Assembly (NCBI GenBank): GCA_029931535.1
Contig: JAQPZY010001498.1
Span: 1,120,001 to 1,184,000 of the forward strand
DNA: 64,000 nt
Direction of reading: 5' to 3'
Source of the DNA: Margaritifera margaritifera
Lineage: Eukaryota; Mollusca; Bivalvia; Unionida; Margaritiferidae
Below the pieces are notes generated by a model. That model saw nothing but the letters and a program-made list of their open reading frames with translations, was not told the origin of the DNA and did no database searches. The translations under genes and the position numbers were made by a program. Positions 50,590 through 63,407 of the stretch are shown here, piece by piece (the stretch's first letter is position 1; every line of letters starts with the position of its first letter).

Positions 50590-50830
50590 TGGTTTTCTTC
50601 TGCTTCTGAAAGCATCTCCTTTTTCTCTTCTTCCACTTTCTTGGACTTTCTGGACACTCTGAAGACCAATGTCCTTCTCATCGACAATGATAACAGGTAT
50701 CGTTCCTTTTGTCTCTGGGCCTGCTTTATCCTTTCATATATGTTTATTTCGTTTGACGTTGTGGACATTTGTTTTTAGCCCAATGTTCTTTTTTTGACAC
50801 ACATAACAGGTATTGTCACTTTTATCTCGA
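50590..50830 (-). mobile_element. Decayed CCHC zinc-knuckle coding remnant, minus strand
   Basis: On the minus strand two adjacent knuckles can be read. One is C-x2-C-x4-H-x4-C in a DNTCYVCQKK context, with a one-base shift before the His (EHWAKNKC). The second is CYHC then GHWSSEC, with a stop at the position of the usual Gly. A Lys/Glu-rich tail follows. Paired knuckles of this kind are typical of retroelement gag or ORF1 proteins. No polymerase is visible nearby. Confidence 0.5.
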
Positions 50831-50968
50831 GAGGAGTAGTCTTAATGTTGGATGTATATTTTTTTAATCACTCTTTGTAAATCTCTGACAAGAAGTGTGA
50901 TTTCTTGTGGCTCTTCCATCTTCACAGGTTAAATGTGAAACTGAATGACAGTATCCTCTTACGTGGGG

Positions 50969-50970
<2 letters not shown>

Positions 50971-51034
<64 letters not shown>

Positions 51035-51036
51035 CG

Positions 51037-51077
<41 letters not shown>
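50971..51077. repeat. (TA)n(GA)n compound microsatellite
   Basis: About 31 TA units, GCGCAA, then about 20 GA units. Confidence 0.98.
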
Positions 51078-51079
<2 letters not shown>

Positions 51080-51120
51080 CGTAGTCAATCAATATTGAAT
51101 GGTCCACCGTCATGAAATGA

Positions 51121-51804
51121 TCAGAATATTCCAAGGAGAAATCAGAAGCAAAGCGAAGACGACGTTCTGTGTCATCTCATACTATCAGAGAAGTTTTGGC
51201 AAAAGTTCACAGTAACGATTTTGATGAGGAAATGATCGCTCCATATTCAACACCATCCTCCTTCAACTCCATCCCAAGACCGGGATATCCAAGATCGTCT
51301 AAGAAAGAAAATCGTTCGGTAGCACCTGAGGATTAGTTTCACATTCAAGCAGCTAAGAAAATAACTTCCACAAAATATAAAACGACTACTTACACGGTCA
51401 ACTTTAAAGTGTTCAAGTCCAATGTCACTGCAAATAAAACTGCTGAATTTATTCCGGACTTATTATAGTCTATGTTAGATGAATTAAAACGACAGTGCTA
51501 AGCTGAAGGTTCATATCGTTTGCGACTTTCTATTACCAACGACAGCTTGAAATCTTTCTGCATCAAATTGAGTACACCTCCTCCAAAATCTTGAATAAAC
51601 CTAGACCTGAACAATCCCACTTACGAATAATACAGATAAGATATTTCGGAAAGATATATTTCACCTGCTATCCATAATCCTCGCAGCATTCAACTTCGCA
51701 AACTTCAAGTTGTTATATATGATAAGGCTCACAATGTCTAGAGTCCACCTATCGTGAATTTTTTTAACGATAAATCACAAATCACTCCTATGCATTATAT
51801 TTAA
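51121..51804 (+). pseudogene. Long broken gene in a single frame with seven in-frame stops
   Basis: After a TGA at 51118, one frame reads as protein-like sequence to TAA 51802-51804. Only nonsense codons interrupt it: 51334 TAG, 51466 TAG, 51499 TAA, 51592 TGA, 51628 TAA, 51637 TAA, 51739 TAG. No frameshift is needed. It starts with a basic, Ser/Pro-rich part (EAKRRRRSVSSHTIREVLAK), then YTVNFKVFKSNVTANKTAEF, LRLSITNDSLKSFCIKLS, and RSIQLRKLQVVIYDKAHNV. The middle part resembles the N-terminal region of some virus-like-element polymerase proteins of invertebrates, but this is a weak impression. All three stop types occur, which argues for decay and against a changed genetic code. Confidence 0.5.
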
Positions 51805-53925
51805 AGAACTTTAATTGTAGAATAATTCATATATAATAATAATTATTATCTATGTATAGTGGTTTGAGGCGACTTATGCGCAGATTGTTCACCCACAAAC
51901 TCAAATTCTAGAAATTTAAGATCCCTCACGGGATTATGGGCAACAATTTGAAATATATTACATCCCGATCAATCTTTCACGGTGTAATGTAAAACATTAG
52001 TGCACGATGGGAGATAACTCATTGTATTGTTCAGTTCAATTACTGGAGAAATCGTAATTAAATATGAAGAAGGCAATAAATTATGGTGAATACATATGTT
52101 CACATTTTGTAGATTTACCGGAAGTCTGCCAATCGTAACATTCCAGACCTTTCCAACCAACATACATGTCCTAATAGATTTTGGACTTTCCAATATGGCA
52201 ATCATTATATAATGTCGAGGATTTTTTTCAGCAGGCGGAAAGTCCGGAAAAGTTGTGAGTGCCTTGAGGACTGGCATTGGTATACACATGATGATCCACT
52301 GTTGTCAACATTTGGCTAGTCCATGTTTTTTGTCAGCAGAGGACTTAAACTGAAAACTGTATTTAAATAAAACTTCACGCCTGTTACATTACAAAAATTG
52401 CATTTCAAAGAATTACGCACTAAATAAGTGGGAATACATGCGTGCCTTTTACCTGCAATATTTGGACGACTTTATATGAGGAACATGTCAGTATATACAT
52501 TAAGCAATTGTTCCATATGCAGAAAAGCTGTTCACCATTCTAGTACATTTTTGTACCATTCCCCCCCCCCCTCCATAAATATGATTAGAATGACTAGTAC
52601 ATACGTCCAACATATCTTTATCAAGTGTCAATCGGATAAATGGTGTACACTTAGTCTAGCAACCTGTCTTAGCCATCTAGGTCATTCAGTGCATCAATAA
52701 CCGTCTCGCCAACAGCACCCACATGACCGTTTATCAGGTAAGTTTTGATAACAAAAGTCGCACAGTAAACGTGTAGGTCATTCATTGCATCCAGAACCGT
52801 TTATTTTGGGGGGTAAATTTTAATAACAAAAGTCGTACACTTAACTTACATGTGACCTTATCCCACTTGCAGGGTGTCAGCATCAGTATTTCGGTCATTT
52901 CATTGTAAATGAGAGTCATAGTAAATTATTAATCAAAAACAATAGTCTGCCGAAGGTTTTATGAGATATCGACGCCATTGTCAAGGTACTGTCAAAGCAA
53001 TCATAATCCTCAATGTGGGTTACCTCCCTTTAGAATGATGCTCCCTACCATAACACTAAAAATTTGGTATTTCGATGCCACCTGTAGAAAACCGTATGCT
53101 TTGATAATTGCACCATATTCAATTTATATCACATTTCTTCGATCTTTTCTCTTCAATGACTTTAGTGCAGAATGTGAAGATTTTACCTAATATGCAGGCA
53201 CAAAAGTCAGGAAATCTGTACTTGCAGAGATGTGGCACAGGCCTGACGACATTACAAGGTAGGATGCGTCACAGTATACCAATAACGTCACAATGAAGTG
53301 CATATGAGCCCCCTGACATAGTCTGGTTTTTATTTCTCGTTTTTGATTTGATTTCAATCTGTGATTAGAAAAGGAAGGCAGAATCCAGTCAACGTGCTCT
53401 TGTGTTGATGTGCAGAGCCGATGTACTAAGGTTTAGATGACCCAGAGGTCAAGAATGCAAGGTGGGGGCGGGGGGGGGGGGGGCGAGCAAAGGTGTGTGT
53501 GTATGTATTGGTGTGTGTGGGTGGGGAGCAGCATACCAGAAAAAAGGATCTGTACTGTGCGTTTACACCAATCGACAATAAAAGTTACATCTGTGAAACA
53601 CATATGCACGTCCCACGACTTCTCTGTCTTTAACGTTAGTTGAGTGTCAATATCAGAATTCAGTTCGAAACTAAAGCACTTGATTTTGTCGACATGATAA
53701 AAAAAAAAAACGTAAACTTTCATATTTTCAAATTTTATAAGTCCACTATTTTTTAAGAAAGCTAGGTGTTATTTAAAAAGAAAACAACATGGTAAAATTC
53801 AAGTTTTGAAAAAGGGATATCACTGGCATCACATTTGGTATGAAAAAGTACGCCAATCATACTTGGTTATAAATTGTGATGAGGAATAAGCCTACGATTT
53901 AAAAATATGTCAATATCAGGCAGTA
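51805..53925. other. Gene-free stretch
   Basis: A C-run lies at about 52561-52571 and a G-run within 53460-53483. Open frames through these are low-complexity. Nothing else is supported. Confidence 0.45.
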
Positions 53926-54195
53926 TATTTTTTTAAAGCTTACAATATACTATATGTCAATATCAGGCAGTATTATTTTCAAAAACTTAATGAAAAACTT
54001 GGCTTGGAAAGATGCTACGATCGATGCACGCAAAGGAACTTTTTTTTTCACTGGAAACCATGAGAAAATTCCGCACATTTCTTAAATTTCAGGAGAAATT
54101 AAGATGCATTGATTGATGTACGCGAATGTTATTTTTCGCTGGAAACCATGAGAAAATTCTGCGCATTTCTTAAATTTTAGGAGAAACTGAGTTCT
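53907..54195. repeat. Two tandem duplications
   Basis: ATGTCAATATCAGGCAGTAT occurs twice (about 53907 and 53954). Then two copies of a unit of about 95 bp with CTGGAAACCATGAGAAAATT and GCACATTTCTTAAATTT-like parts (about 54010-54190). Confidence 0.85.
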
Positions 54196-54358
54196 CCTAG
54201 GGAATAAATATACTGCTCTGTGTAGGAATAAAATGAGGGTGTACTGACTGTAAAGATTGTTAAAGATATATATATTTAGGTTCTCAGTGAAAAGGAGCTG
54301 CCATTCAACAGACCTATTTGAACTATCCAAAGAACATCTAAGGGTTTGGTACATATAT

Positions 54359-54359
<1 letters not shown>

Positions 54360-54414
<55 letters not shown>

Positions 54415-54435
54415 CGTGCGGGTGCGCGTGTGTGT
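54360..54435. repeat. (GT)n microsatellite
   Basis: About 25 GT units followed by GT/GC variants, roughly 500 bases before the dehydrogenase start codon. Confidence 0.97.
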
Positions 54436-54954
54436 CCAATAGGTTTATACATATATGTTGACAACGATTCGGGCATTTGTAATTGCCCAAATTTCCGTTT
54501 CTAGTTTTCGTGGCTCATTCATATGTATATAATTATATTTGGTCATGGGATGCTAGCTCTCATGGATGGGGCTTACCATACGCCATTGGTGGATACGAAA
54601 AAAAAACAAAAAAAAACTAAGTTGCATTATACTTTGTCGTCCCGGTCCAATAAACATGTATTAAAGTGGGACGAGTCAGTCCAATAAACATGTATTAAAG
54701 TGGGACGAGGCCTACTTCTTAATCGAACGTATGAAATTATCAAACAGACGATGCGTCACTTCTAAACTGCCATATCGTCTGTCTGGCCAAAGATCACAAA
54801 TTTTGACCAGGGTACGAGGAATTTCCGCGCATGTGAAAAGAATTACGCATGCTGCATTGTATCAGCAATAAATATCAGCAGGTCACATCTCTGCAATCAC
54901 TTTGAAAACGTTTGAGCAGTCGTACATTCTAGTGCATTAAGCTTTTAATCCATA

Positions 54955-55282
54955 ATGTTTTGGTTCTACGTTTGGCTGTTCTTCTGTTTGGTCTTTCTCT
55001 GGAGGGTATTCCAACAATTTTATCGAAGCAAACGGGTGCCAAATCTTTCTTCACGATATGTCTTCATCACCGGGTGTGATACAGGTTTTGGCAACTTTCT
55101 TGCCCGCTCATTGGACTCCAAAGGCGTGCCAGTGTTTGCTGGGTGCTTGACAGAAGAAAATGCCAAGATTCTTCGAGATAGCTGCTCCAGCCGGCTTATG
55201 ACAGTACAACTTGACGTTACAGACAAGGAATCCGTTCAAAATGCGTTGAGCACAGTGAAAGAGAATCTGCCCGAGAGTCAAG
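54955..55282 (+). CDS. Dehydrogenase exon 1
   Basis: Encodes residues 1-109 and the first base of codon 110: membrane anchor, cofactor-binding TGCDTGFG and the LDVT adenine-pocket strand. The donor is GTAAAT at 55283 (phase 1). No convincing TATA box was found directly upstream; GCATTAAGC precedes the ATG by about 25 bases. Confidence 0.92.
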
Positions 55283-55895
55283 GTAAATGTGTAATAAAAT
55301 CAAAACGCAGAGACATTCACACAGATAAAATAAATTAGTTGTTAACTGCTGCATACTAAAATTAACTTTCTATGTCTTATTTTAAAGAAAAAACAATTCT
55401 TACGCAAAACTGCTCCTGAAATGAACGCCAAAGTGTGCTAAAAGAAAGCTTGTTTTAAAGAAACTTTGCGAGATACACAGATTATTGTTCTACCAGGCCC
55501 GTTAGCGAAGGAATGGTATCCAATTGAGTAAAATTCAATTATATATAAATGTTTGCGTGACATAGTAAAATAATGTTGTGAGGAATATATTTTTAGTCGT
55601 TCATGACGTCATTTTCACAACCTGTCTCAGAGGAAATCTGCAAAAAAGTTAGTTTCACATGCTAAATCCTTTTACAGTCATGCAAGACGTACGTGGTAGG
55701 ACTTTTTTCAGAAGTAATATTTCATCACTAAAATTTCAATATTACTTGTCTAACTTTGAACAAGTTGTTAATAAGATGCGTGGATTTTAACTCGGTTTTG
55801 TAAAATTATTGCGTCAGTTTTTAGAACTTGAGTTCAAGGAAGGAGATCGTGAGAACATGCTGTTTATATTAGCAGCAGAAACAACAACAACAACG

Positions 55896-55932
<37 letters not shown>

Positions 55933-56484
55933 GAAGAAGAAGAAGAAGAAGAAGAATGCTTATTTTATTCAGGATGACATATTAGTTATTATGATAAAGT
56001 AGCATGGTCATACATTAAAAACACATTTACACCGTATTAGTGAAAAATATTTCATGCTGATTAAATCTATCACTGAACCATAAATCACATACAATACAGC
56101 ATACACTGAATTATATACTAATAATACAAAATCACTGTAAAAAAAATTAGCGTAACACAGATACATGTAATGAAGACCATTTATTATAAAACTTGTGGAG
56201 AGATGACCTCTTAAATTAAGCATTTGTTGATTTTTTATTTTTTTTTAGTTTCTGCCTGCACTTCTATATCGTACACTGGAAAATTTTGCGTGGTTTGTTT
56301 CGCGATTTCTGGGACCTGGTCACAAATTGCCACAAACTTTTCTCGCTGAAATGAAATAAAGTCATTGGAAAATTACAAAATCGTGCAATTTGAACATGCA
56401 AATTTTTCAAAAAGGAAAATAAGCGAAAATTTTAACGCGGATATTTCCCCATGTGCAGTGTGTTATTAAGTCGTTCAATTTAAT

Positions 56485-56528
<44 letters not shown>

Positions 56529-57594
56529 GCACGCACGCACACATTTCATTGAATTTATGATTAAATTCATCTGAAAACTGCGTCAGGATTAATTCTCTCT
56601 TTAGCAGTAAAATATCTTCATAGCTGTGATAGCGTTTAGCATAATGAAAAAAAGATTGAACAAAAATGTGTAAAACAAATCTTGTTCCATGTGTTTGAAG
56701 CTTCGCGAACTTTTATCATATGCGGGAAGAAACTCAATTATATTGATATTATCAAGATTATTGTGTTTACGGAAGCCAATTCGGGATTGATTTTATCTAA
56801 TCTAGAACTCAACACTGAAGCTTAGAGTACTGAAAATTCAACTTACGTACGTTTTAAATTCAGATTACTACGTTTAATAAATCAGCTTAATACGTTTGAA
56901 AATCAGCTTAATATATTTTAAAATCAGCTTACTACGTTTTAAATTCAGCTTACCTCGTTGAAACTTCATTTTTCAACTATCCGATTTAAATATGTAACAT
57001 ACTTTGGTTGAATTTTTAAAATATTCTAGTTGATTGATTAACATAGCAAACTGAATTTCTAATATAGTCATTTGTTTTTCTGTAAGTTGATTTTCAATAT
57101 ACTAAGTTAAAATTTTCAAGATACAATCAGTTTCTTCAGCCCTAATTAGCTTCCGTATGCTTCTCCAGAAATCAAGTTTGAAAATGTATCTATATATCTA
57201 TGTATATTCAGGTTTATGGGCTTTGGTGAATAATGCCGGAATTATGCCTAACTTTTGTCCGACTGAGTTTTTGACAGTGAAAGATTTTGAACAGGTCTGC
57301 AACGTCAACCTCTTTGGCGCCATCTCCGTTACGTTAGCGTTCCTCCCGTTGATTCGTAAGGAGCGTGGCAGAATCGTCAACGTTAGCAGCGTTGTCGGCC
57401 TATGTGGAATACCTGGATGTACCGACTACAGCGTCTCCAAGGCGGCAGTGAGGATGTTTTCGTCATGTCTGAGGTACTTTGGAGGAACTATTTTTGTTCC
57501 TGCTACCATGTAGATCTAAGAGAACAAAGGGTTATTATTTTATGTTTTATTTTGTTTGTATGGATCTTGGAACAAGATTTGTCAGTAAAGCGTT

Positions 57595-57654
<60 letters not shown>

Positions 57655-59529
57655 TTTCTCAGTCTAGAATCGAAGTCATTATCCCCCCCCCCATGCCGAT
57701 TTCCAATCAGGAAAAATGGCCCCAGAATAGACTTCTCTCCTCCTCCCCCTCCGCGAAAATTCTACTAAAGAGTAATTTTCTCGCGGAGCAAAAACTACTC
57801 AAGAGTCTATTTTCACCCAGGAAAAAAGTCCCTGGTGGATTATTTTTCTACCAAGGGCAGAATTTATCCCTCTGGAAAAATTCTGCTCTAGTAGGAATAT
57901 TAACCGCACCTCCCTTCCTCACGAGTTTTTATTTTAAAAAATGGTGACGAAAGATAATGCTCGGTCTGCATTCAGCTACACTGCCATAGGTATATCTCAA
58001 TAAAGTCAATATTTTAACATATATTGACAATGGCTCTATGGTAGTTTTTATCCCAGGGAAAAATGGCTTTGGAGGGGGAGGGGGAGGGGAGGTTGCTGTA
58101 AGAAAAATTTACCTCCGGTGTAAAAAGTTTTTAATTTTTCCGGTGAGGGAAATCGGATCTCTGAAACCGGCTTTAGAGGTCACCTTCTAGACCCCTCAGC
58201 CACTGTGCACACACTCTACAGAGTGCAAACATTTGTTACTCTCATCGTGGGTCCCAGGTGATGCATCGAATATGTGCATTGTATACTTCTTATTAATACA
58301 CAGGTATCGGACTCAAGTTTGATACAAAAATGTGTCAAAATCATGAAAATATTAAGTGTCAAATGAAAACAGTGGATTTTAATATCCTTCTAGGACAGTG
58401 GTTCCCAAACCCCATGTAATTTCACACCTAGCCCTCGCGGTCTTAATATTATTCGCGTTTATATTGACACATTTCATAATGTATATGTCATTTTAATGTG
58501 GAGAAAGCTTTCTTTTCAACGAGTTATTGCATAGGTTAACGCGTCACACCTACGACAAGTCGCTAACCTTGTCTTTTATTATATATCTATAGAATGTGTA
58601 ATGTATTACAAGAGTCTTAAATCTGCTGTCTTTACCCATTTCAATATCGAATTTGCGTCCTGTACCTGTGCTTCAATATTAAGCAAACTTTGGCCGATAA
58701 TTGTAAAAAAGAAAAGAAACAGTCAAACAAACAGAATCACAGCTTATAGCAACAACCCAATGTGACATACATTTATTGGGTAACGTTTCCAGAGACGTTA
58801 CTCTTCATGCGTGAATTTCGCTTTCAAAGTAATAGTGTTAAACAGTCATGCGCGCTTCCTCAAGCAAATTAGCATTATGTATTAAATGAGGAGGGAAGAT
58901 ATGTCGACAGATGTCATTCCGCGATACTAGTGGTTAGATACATAGATAAGTTACCATATTACGATAACATCTCTTGACATTTTATAGACTTTTTTGTACA
59001 TCCATTTTGTTCCGTATTTCTATCTTTTGCTTAGAAGATTGCTTTTCAGACTTGTCAAACAATGCAAACTGTAAACTGGTTCTCAATTGCAGACGTGAGT
59101 TATACAGGAGTGGTGTAAAAGTGCAATTAATAGAGCCTGGAGGCTTTGCTACCCAGATAACAAACATGAACAGACTCCAAGACGCCTTCCTCAAGTCTTA
59201 CCAGCAAACGGACGACGAGATCAAATCCTATTATAGTATCATCGTCAAGAAAGGTAAATTTCAACAGTGATTTTAAAAGATATAATTTATATAATGGTGC
59301 ACGTTATAAAAGGGGAAGAAAGAGGAAGACAGTAATGGACGAAATATGGCGAACAACATGGCGAAAATTGTCACTTGAAGATTTTTGTTCACGTTTGGAA
59401 AACTTTGATATCTTAAAGTTTCCGATAAATATTCATTAGTTTTTCGCATAAAGATTTTTGTCTACTTTTGATTTGTTTAGACATTTATTTAATAGTTTCT
59501 TTAACGTTACACTTCGTACCCACAAAAAT

Positions 59530-59567
<38 letters not shown>

Positions 59568-59612
59568 GAATAAGAATAAGAAGAAGAAGAATCATTTCAT
59601 ATTATCATCATC

Positions 59613-59677
<65 letters not shown>

Positions 59678-60092
59678 CGGACGTTGAGGAAGGAAAACCC
59701 TAATTTTATGCGCAAACCCTTTCATCAATGACGGTAAAAAAAATAATTAAAAAATAGGCAAAAATATTTTTCTGACTGTATATAAACTCAATTGTTACGT
59801 TGATTAATTGCTGTCTAATACATAAAAATCAACATGGATCTTGTTTCTTACAGTCTATAACAACTTCAAACCAAGCAGACATCACACATTCTTTATGAAC
59901 GGAAATCCAAGGATGGTCTCGGATGCGATGGAACACGCCATACTCGCTGCTAATCCCAGATCAACCTACCTTGTTGGAAATGACGCGCGTTTTGTCTTCC
60001 GCTTTCTCCACCTTCTTCCAGAATGGTTTGTCGATCTTATACTGGCTTGGCCGCATCCCAAAGGAAAAGAATCCCTTCCAAGAATATTTTGA
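54955..60092 (+). CDS. Short-chain dehydrogenase/reductase, retinol dehydrogenase / 17-beta-HSD type (four exons)
   Basis: NAD(P)-dependent oxidoreductase of the SDR9C-like group, which oxidises or reduces retinoids or steroids at the endoplasmic reticulum or mitochondrial membrane; the substrate cannot be told from sequence. Coding exons 54955-55282, 57212-57473, 59093-59253 and 59854-60092 join in frame (phases 1, 2, 1) into 329 residues, slightly longer than the usual 315-320. Residues 1-20 form a hydrophobic anchor. The Rossmann cofactor loop is TGCDTGFG (39-46), then LDVT (86-89) and NNAG (116-119). The catalytic set is Asn142, Ser169, Tyr182 and Lys186 (YSVSK), with the PGG loop at 212-214. 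All four introns' ends seen are GT-AG. ATG 54955 is chosen because it gives the anchor and directly precedes the conserved domain. No stop or frameshift breaks it, so it is probably functional. A relative such as 3-hydroxybutyrate dehydrogenase is less likely. Confidence 0.93.
55283..57211 (+). other. Dehydrogenase intron 1
   Basis: GTAAAT...CAG intron of 1,929 bases. It holds an AAC/ATA/AAG triplet-repeat series (55882-55956), an (AC)n (about 56489-56530) and about five copies of a unit of about 24 bp with TCAGCTTACTACGTTTTAAA (56863-56970). No other coding sequence is supported. Confidence 0.9.
57212..57473 (+). CDS. Dehydrogenase exon 2
   Basis: Supplies NNAG, the catalytic Asn of NVNLFG, Ser169 in VNVSSVVG and the YSVSK Tyr/Lys pair. 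The acceptor ends ATATTCAG (57204-57211); the donor is GTACTT at 57474 (phase 2). The frame stays open past the donor to a TAG near 57513, which could mislead a single-exon prediction. Confidence 0.92.
57474..59092 (+). other. Dehydrogenase intron 2
   Basis: 1,619-base intron. It holds an (AC)n at 57598-57652, then at 57680-57930 a diverged repeat with CGCGAAAATTC and TTTTCTCGCGG phrases like those of 13.1-13.85 kb. The acceptor is TCTCAATTGCAG. Confidence 0.9.
59093..59253 (+). CDS. Dehydrogenase exon 3
   Basis: Encodes RELYRSGVKVQLIEPGGF, the strand and PGG loop that close the cofactor site, and the start of the variable substrate-binding helices. The donor is GTAAAT at 59254 (phase 1). 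Confidence 0.92.
59254..59853 (+). other. Dehydrogenase intron 3
   Basis: 600-base intron. An (ATA)n run (about 59529-59566) and a (TTA)n run (about 59609-59678) are mutually complementary and could pair in the transcript. The acceptor is TTGTTTCTTACAG. Confidence 0.9.
59854..60092 (+). CDS. Dehydrogenase exon 4
   Basis: C-terminal segment including MVSDAMEHAILAANPRSTY and the hydrophobic FRFLHLLPEWFVDLILAW, which in this family forms the substrate-lid and membrane-contact region. Stop TGA at 60090-60092. No canonical AATAAA was seen in the next 600 bases. Confidence 0.9.
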
Positions 60093-63000
60093 ACTTCAGT
60101 AGGCCTATATCACTTTTTATCAATGTAACTTTCATATGTAACTTAAGTTTGCAAGGATATGTGAAGATTTTTTTTTTTAAACATAAACAATTTCCTATGA
60201 TTTATATTAATATTTCCTGTACCTCCAAATTTTGTGTTAAGTTTCTGCGTTGTCTTGTGCTTTTCTTTGTTCCTATTTATTGTTGTTCGTTTCTTTTCTT
60301 GTTTTTTTTTTTTTTTTTTTTTAATATCTTTTTTAAAGTTGTCCTCTCTGAAAGCAGTCATTTTCAGTGTGATTAAAAATGTTTGATTTAAATACAAATG
60401 ACCCAAATTACAGATATCTCAGAAATGTCCAAAATGGTTATGCTATACTGTATTCGTGTTGACTAGAATATAATGAAACTAATTATACAGGTCTTTCACA
60501 TGTCGTATAGATATTTTCGATGTTATTGCTTGGGTATCAGGAAATCGTCGAAAAATCACTGCTAAAGAATTGAACATTTTCACTTGTAATGTATACTCCC
60601 TTTAATGCCGCTATTCCGTGATCAACATTTCATGTTGCAATAACAATCTGTGATAGTTAATTTCATTTCTTATACAGGTACATGTCCAAACTTTATCAAT
60701 ATTATCAGTAAATTCATCATGCGAACCTTGACTCCTTAAACTGAAAATGTTAAGAGAGTAAAACTTAGGCTCACTCTCAAAGCGCGAAACTTTTCGAGAT
60801 TCTGTGACTTCCATTAGAACAATGTTCTGATCGTAAATTCTCGAAGATCTTGTTACAATTTCCATTCTTCTAGGGTGTCGGAATGGGAATGACATAGATA
60901 TACCTCAGGTATCAAACTGAATTTGGGCTGTTGAGCTCGAATTAGATGTTTGTGCTTACACAGTTTGGAGAATATAGTGTCTGGTTCCCAAAAGCCGAAG
61001 GCCATTAATCTGCTCGGAAAAAGCAAAAAGATTTGACGCAGCAGTTGAATTTTACACTTATGTTGTGCGTTTTGATCACCTTTTGAAATGTTTCGCATAT
61101 AGTGCATATGAAAACTCCTCCTTGATCAACACCAATGAAAACAATCATCATCGTTCGATTCTGAAAACGATCTGCCGACATAGACCTCAGTAATCCGTTA
61201 TTATTCATTGTAAGTTAAGTATACATTGAAATTAAAATTAAAAAGAAAATACCTGTTCAATATATTTAAATTTAGAGCTTTGTTAACTTTCCAAAAAGCT
61301 CTCTTTTTATCAAAAGCATTGTCAACAGCTTTTTATCTCTTCATGATTCGAATACTTTTGTATTTTGGACAGTATCTTGTCACCCAAACAATACATATGT
61401 ATTACAAGATACCTTTCTTTTTTTGCTCTTAGACTTTTTGCCAGGTCAAACCTGGCATAAAATTCCTGATGCCGGATCCTAAACAAATGTTCTGCCCTAG
61501 AGTTGTTAGCACGCCCTTAGTTTTCATGGTAAACGATATAAGTACAACTTATCATGTCACGATACGGACATAATTATAATCTGTGCGCCGCCATCAGACT
61601 GTATTGGATATTGGCTATTGTAGTATTTGATACTAAAGCATGGTAGGCTTCACTAATGACGGTACTTTTCCTGCTGTAAGTATATTTCCGTTGCAACAGT
61701 TTTTATTATAACCTTATGTAGATACGATGTATATATTCATGAAAACGAGCTTAAAAATGCCCTGTAAATCGTTTTTAAGGACATACGAGTGTGTGCAACG
61801 TTTAATGAAATGTGAAAATGTCAAGACAATTTTACTTTCAGCTCCAGATGAATATACAATTTCAATCCTTTATAATAAGCACTTTTCAATGCAATAGGTT
61901 ATACAAGAATCCAATTTGGTATACTAGATAGTTTATGTTCTAAATTAAGATACGATGTGTTTCAGATTGACGAATATTGTATACAAAGGAGTGTGTGTGT
62001 GTGTCCTCGTATGCATCTCTCTGTCTGTTATTATCAATATCAACTTGTAAATATCTATGCTGATAGTTTTCCATTTCTGTCTGCCTGTGTTGGACCTTCT
62101 CGCAATTTTTTTTTGTAAACTAAAACGGTACTAAAAGAGGCAAAAAACTAAAGAAGCAACGTAGTATTTAAAGCCTATTTTCGACTAGATATGAAAACGT
62201 TTTTGCTGTATTAAAATAATCAACAACCAGGTAAAGGGTGGGCTATGCATATACAGGTATGTATCTAATCAATCTAGTTCAAAATATCTACATTTTGACC
62301 TCAGACGTTAATAACAACATAACATCTGTAACTCTCGTAACCCAGACGTTCTATCTACAACACTTGGACTTCAATACAATGGGGACAAATATTGATTTTA
62401 AAAAAAATTAAAATACAATAGGTAAATTTGTATAGAATGTACGTCAGTTTCTGAAGCTTCAGGGTCTTTTCTGTAGTTTTTTAGTTGTAATTGTAGTTTT
62501 TAATTTAAAATATATTATTTTAATTTACTTCATCCACAAGCCGACTTTTCAATATTTTTCTTTTAACATTTACCAGCACTGTAAGTTAACAAAATTGTAG
62601 CCTATGTTTTGTCTCAGAAATGGTGAAATTTATTGTACAGTACAAGTGTACATATATCGAACATTTCATGTAAGCAATTAAGGAGTCATTCAGTTTTTTT
62701 TGTGAATGTTTTCTAGGGTCAGGATTGTTTGAAAGTTTCTCCATGCACAACTTATATTTGTAATCATTTTCTTTAAAATAGTTTCCAACACATTGACTTA
62801 ACAAACAGAAGTTCAGTTTTGTCCTTGAAATGGTGAAATTAGTTTTATAATACTAACGCAAAATAACTCAAAAAAGTAAGACTATGTGAGCAAATTTACA
62901 GCATCGTAAATATTTTTTCTGATATTTTCTAGGGTCCATAGTTTTGCTGACAACTGGTTCGTTCATTCGCGATGCATAGTTAGTTAATCCTCTTCGTGAT

Positions 63001-63400
63001 TGTCATCAGATAAGTCACAAACGAACACCATGTATGATTTTCCATCCCAGACCAGCTACGTAAGACCCCTGCCGATCCATACAGCTTCCTTAATTTTCTC
63101 CTCAATAGTTTTCCCCCCACTAATGTTCATTGGTCTACTTCTGCTACTCTTCCCCTTTAGGATCAATGTCAGTTTTCTATGGCAGGATGCTTCGTCGTCT
63201 CCATTCTTAAGATGTGGCTCAGTCAATTCCACTTTCCTTTTATTTCTCTTGCAATATTGTAAATACCATTTTTAAAAATAAAGTTCCCTGTTGTTGATGA
63301 CTTTTGTCCACCGTACATTCAGTATTCAACATAAGCATGCTTTTTGGGGAACTCTCAGAGTTTGCATTCGACATTGCTAATGGTCCTCTAACTCTCTATA
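60093..63400. other. Downstream gene-free stretch
   Basis: Contains a T-run (60303-60322), a small hairpin GCCAGGT-CAA-ACCTGGC (61440-61456) and a short (GT)n near 61990. AATAAAG at 63278 could be a polyadenylation signal but follows no supported gene. Confidence 0.5.
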
Positions 63401-63407
63401 TTATATC

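Noticed and set aside
51121..51804. Use of a changed genetic code or readthrough
   Set aside because: All three stop codons occur inside the frame, which points to ordinary decay.
53433..53723. Pro-rich and Gly-rich overlapping frames
   Set aside because: Caused by a G-run and GT repeats; no recognisable protein.
57402..57947. 181-residue open frame as a protein
   Set aside because: It overlaps exon 2 in another frame, runs through an (AC)n tract into intron 2 and shows no domain.
60611..61208. Three overlapping minus-strand frames after the dehydrogenase
   Set aside because: Moderate length but no recognisable motif, no splice support and mutual overlap; treated as chance frames.
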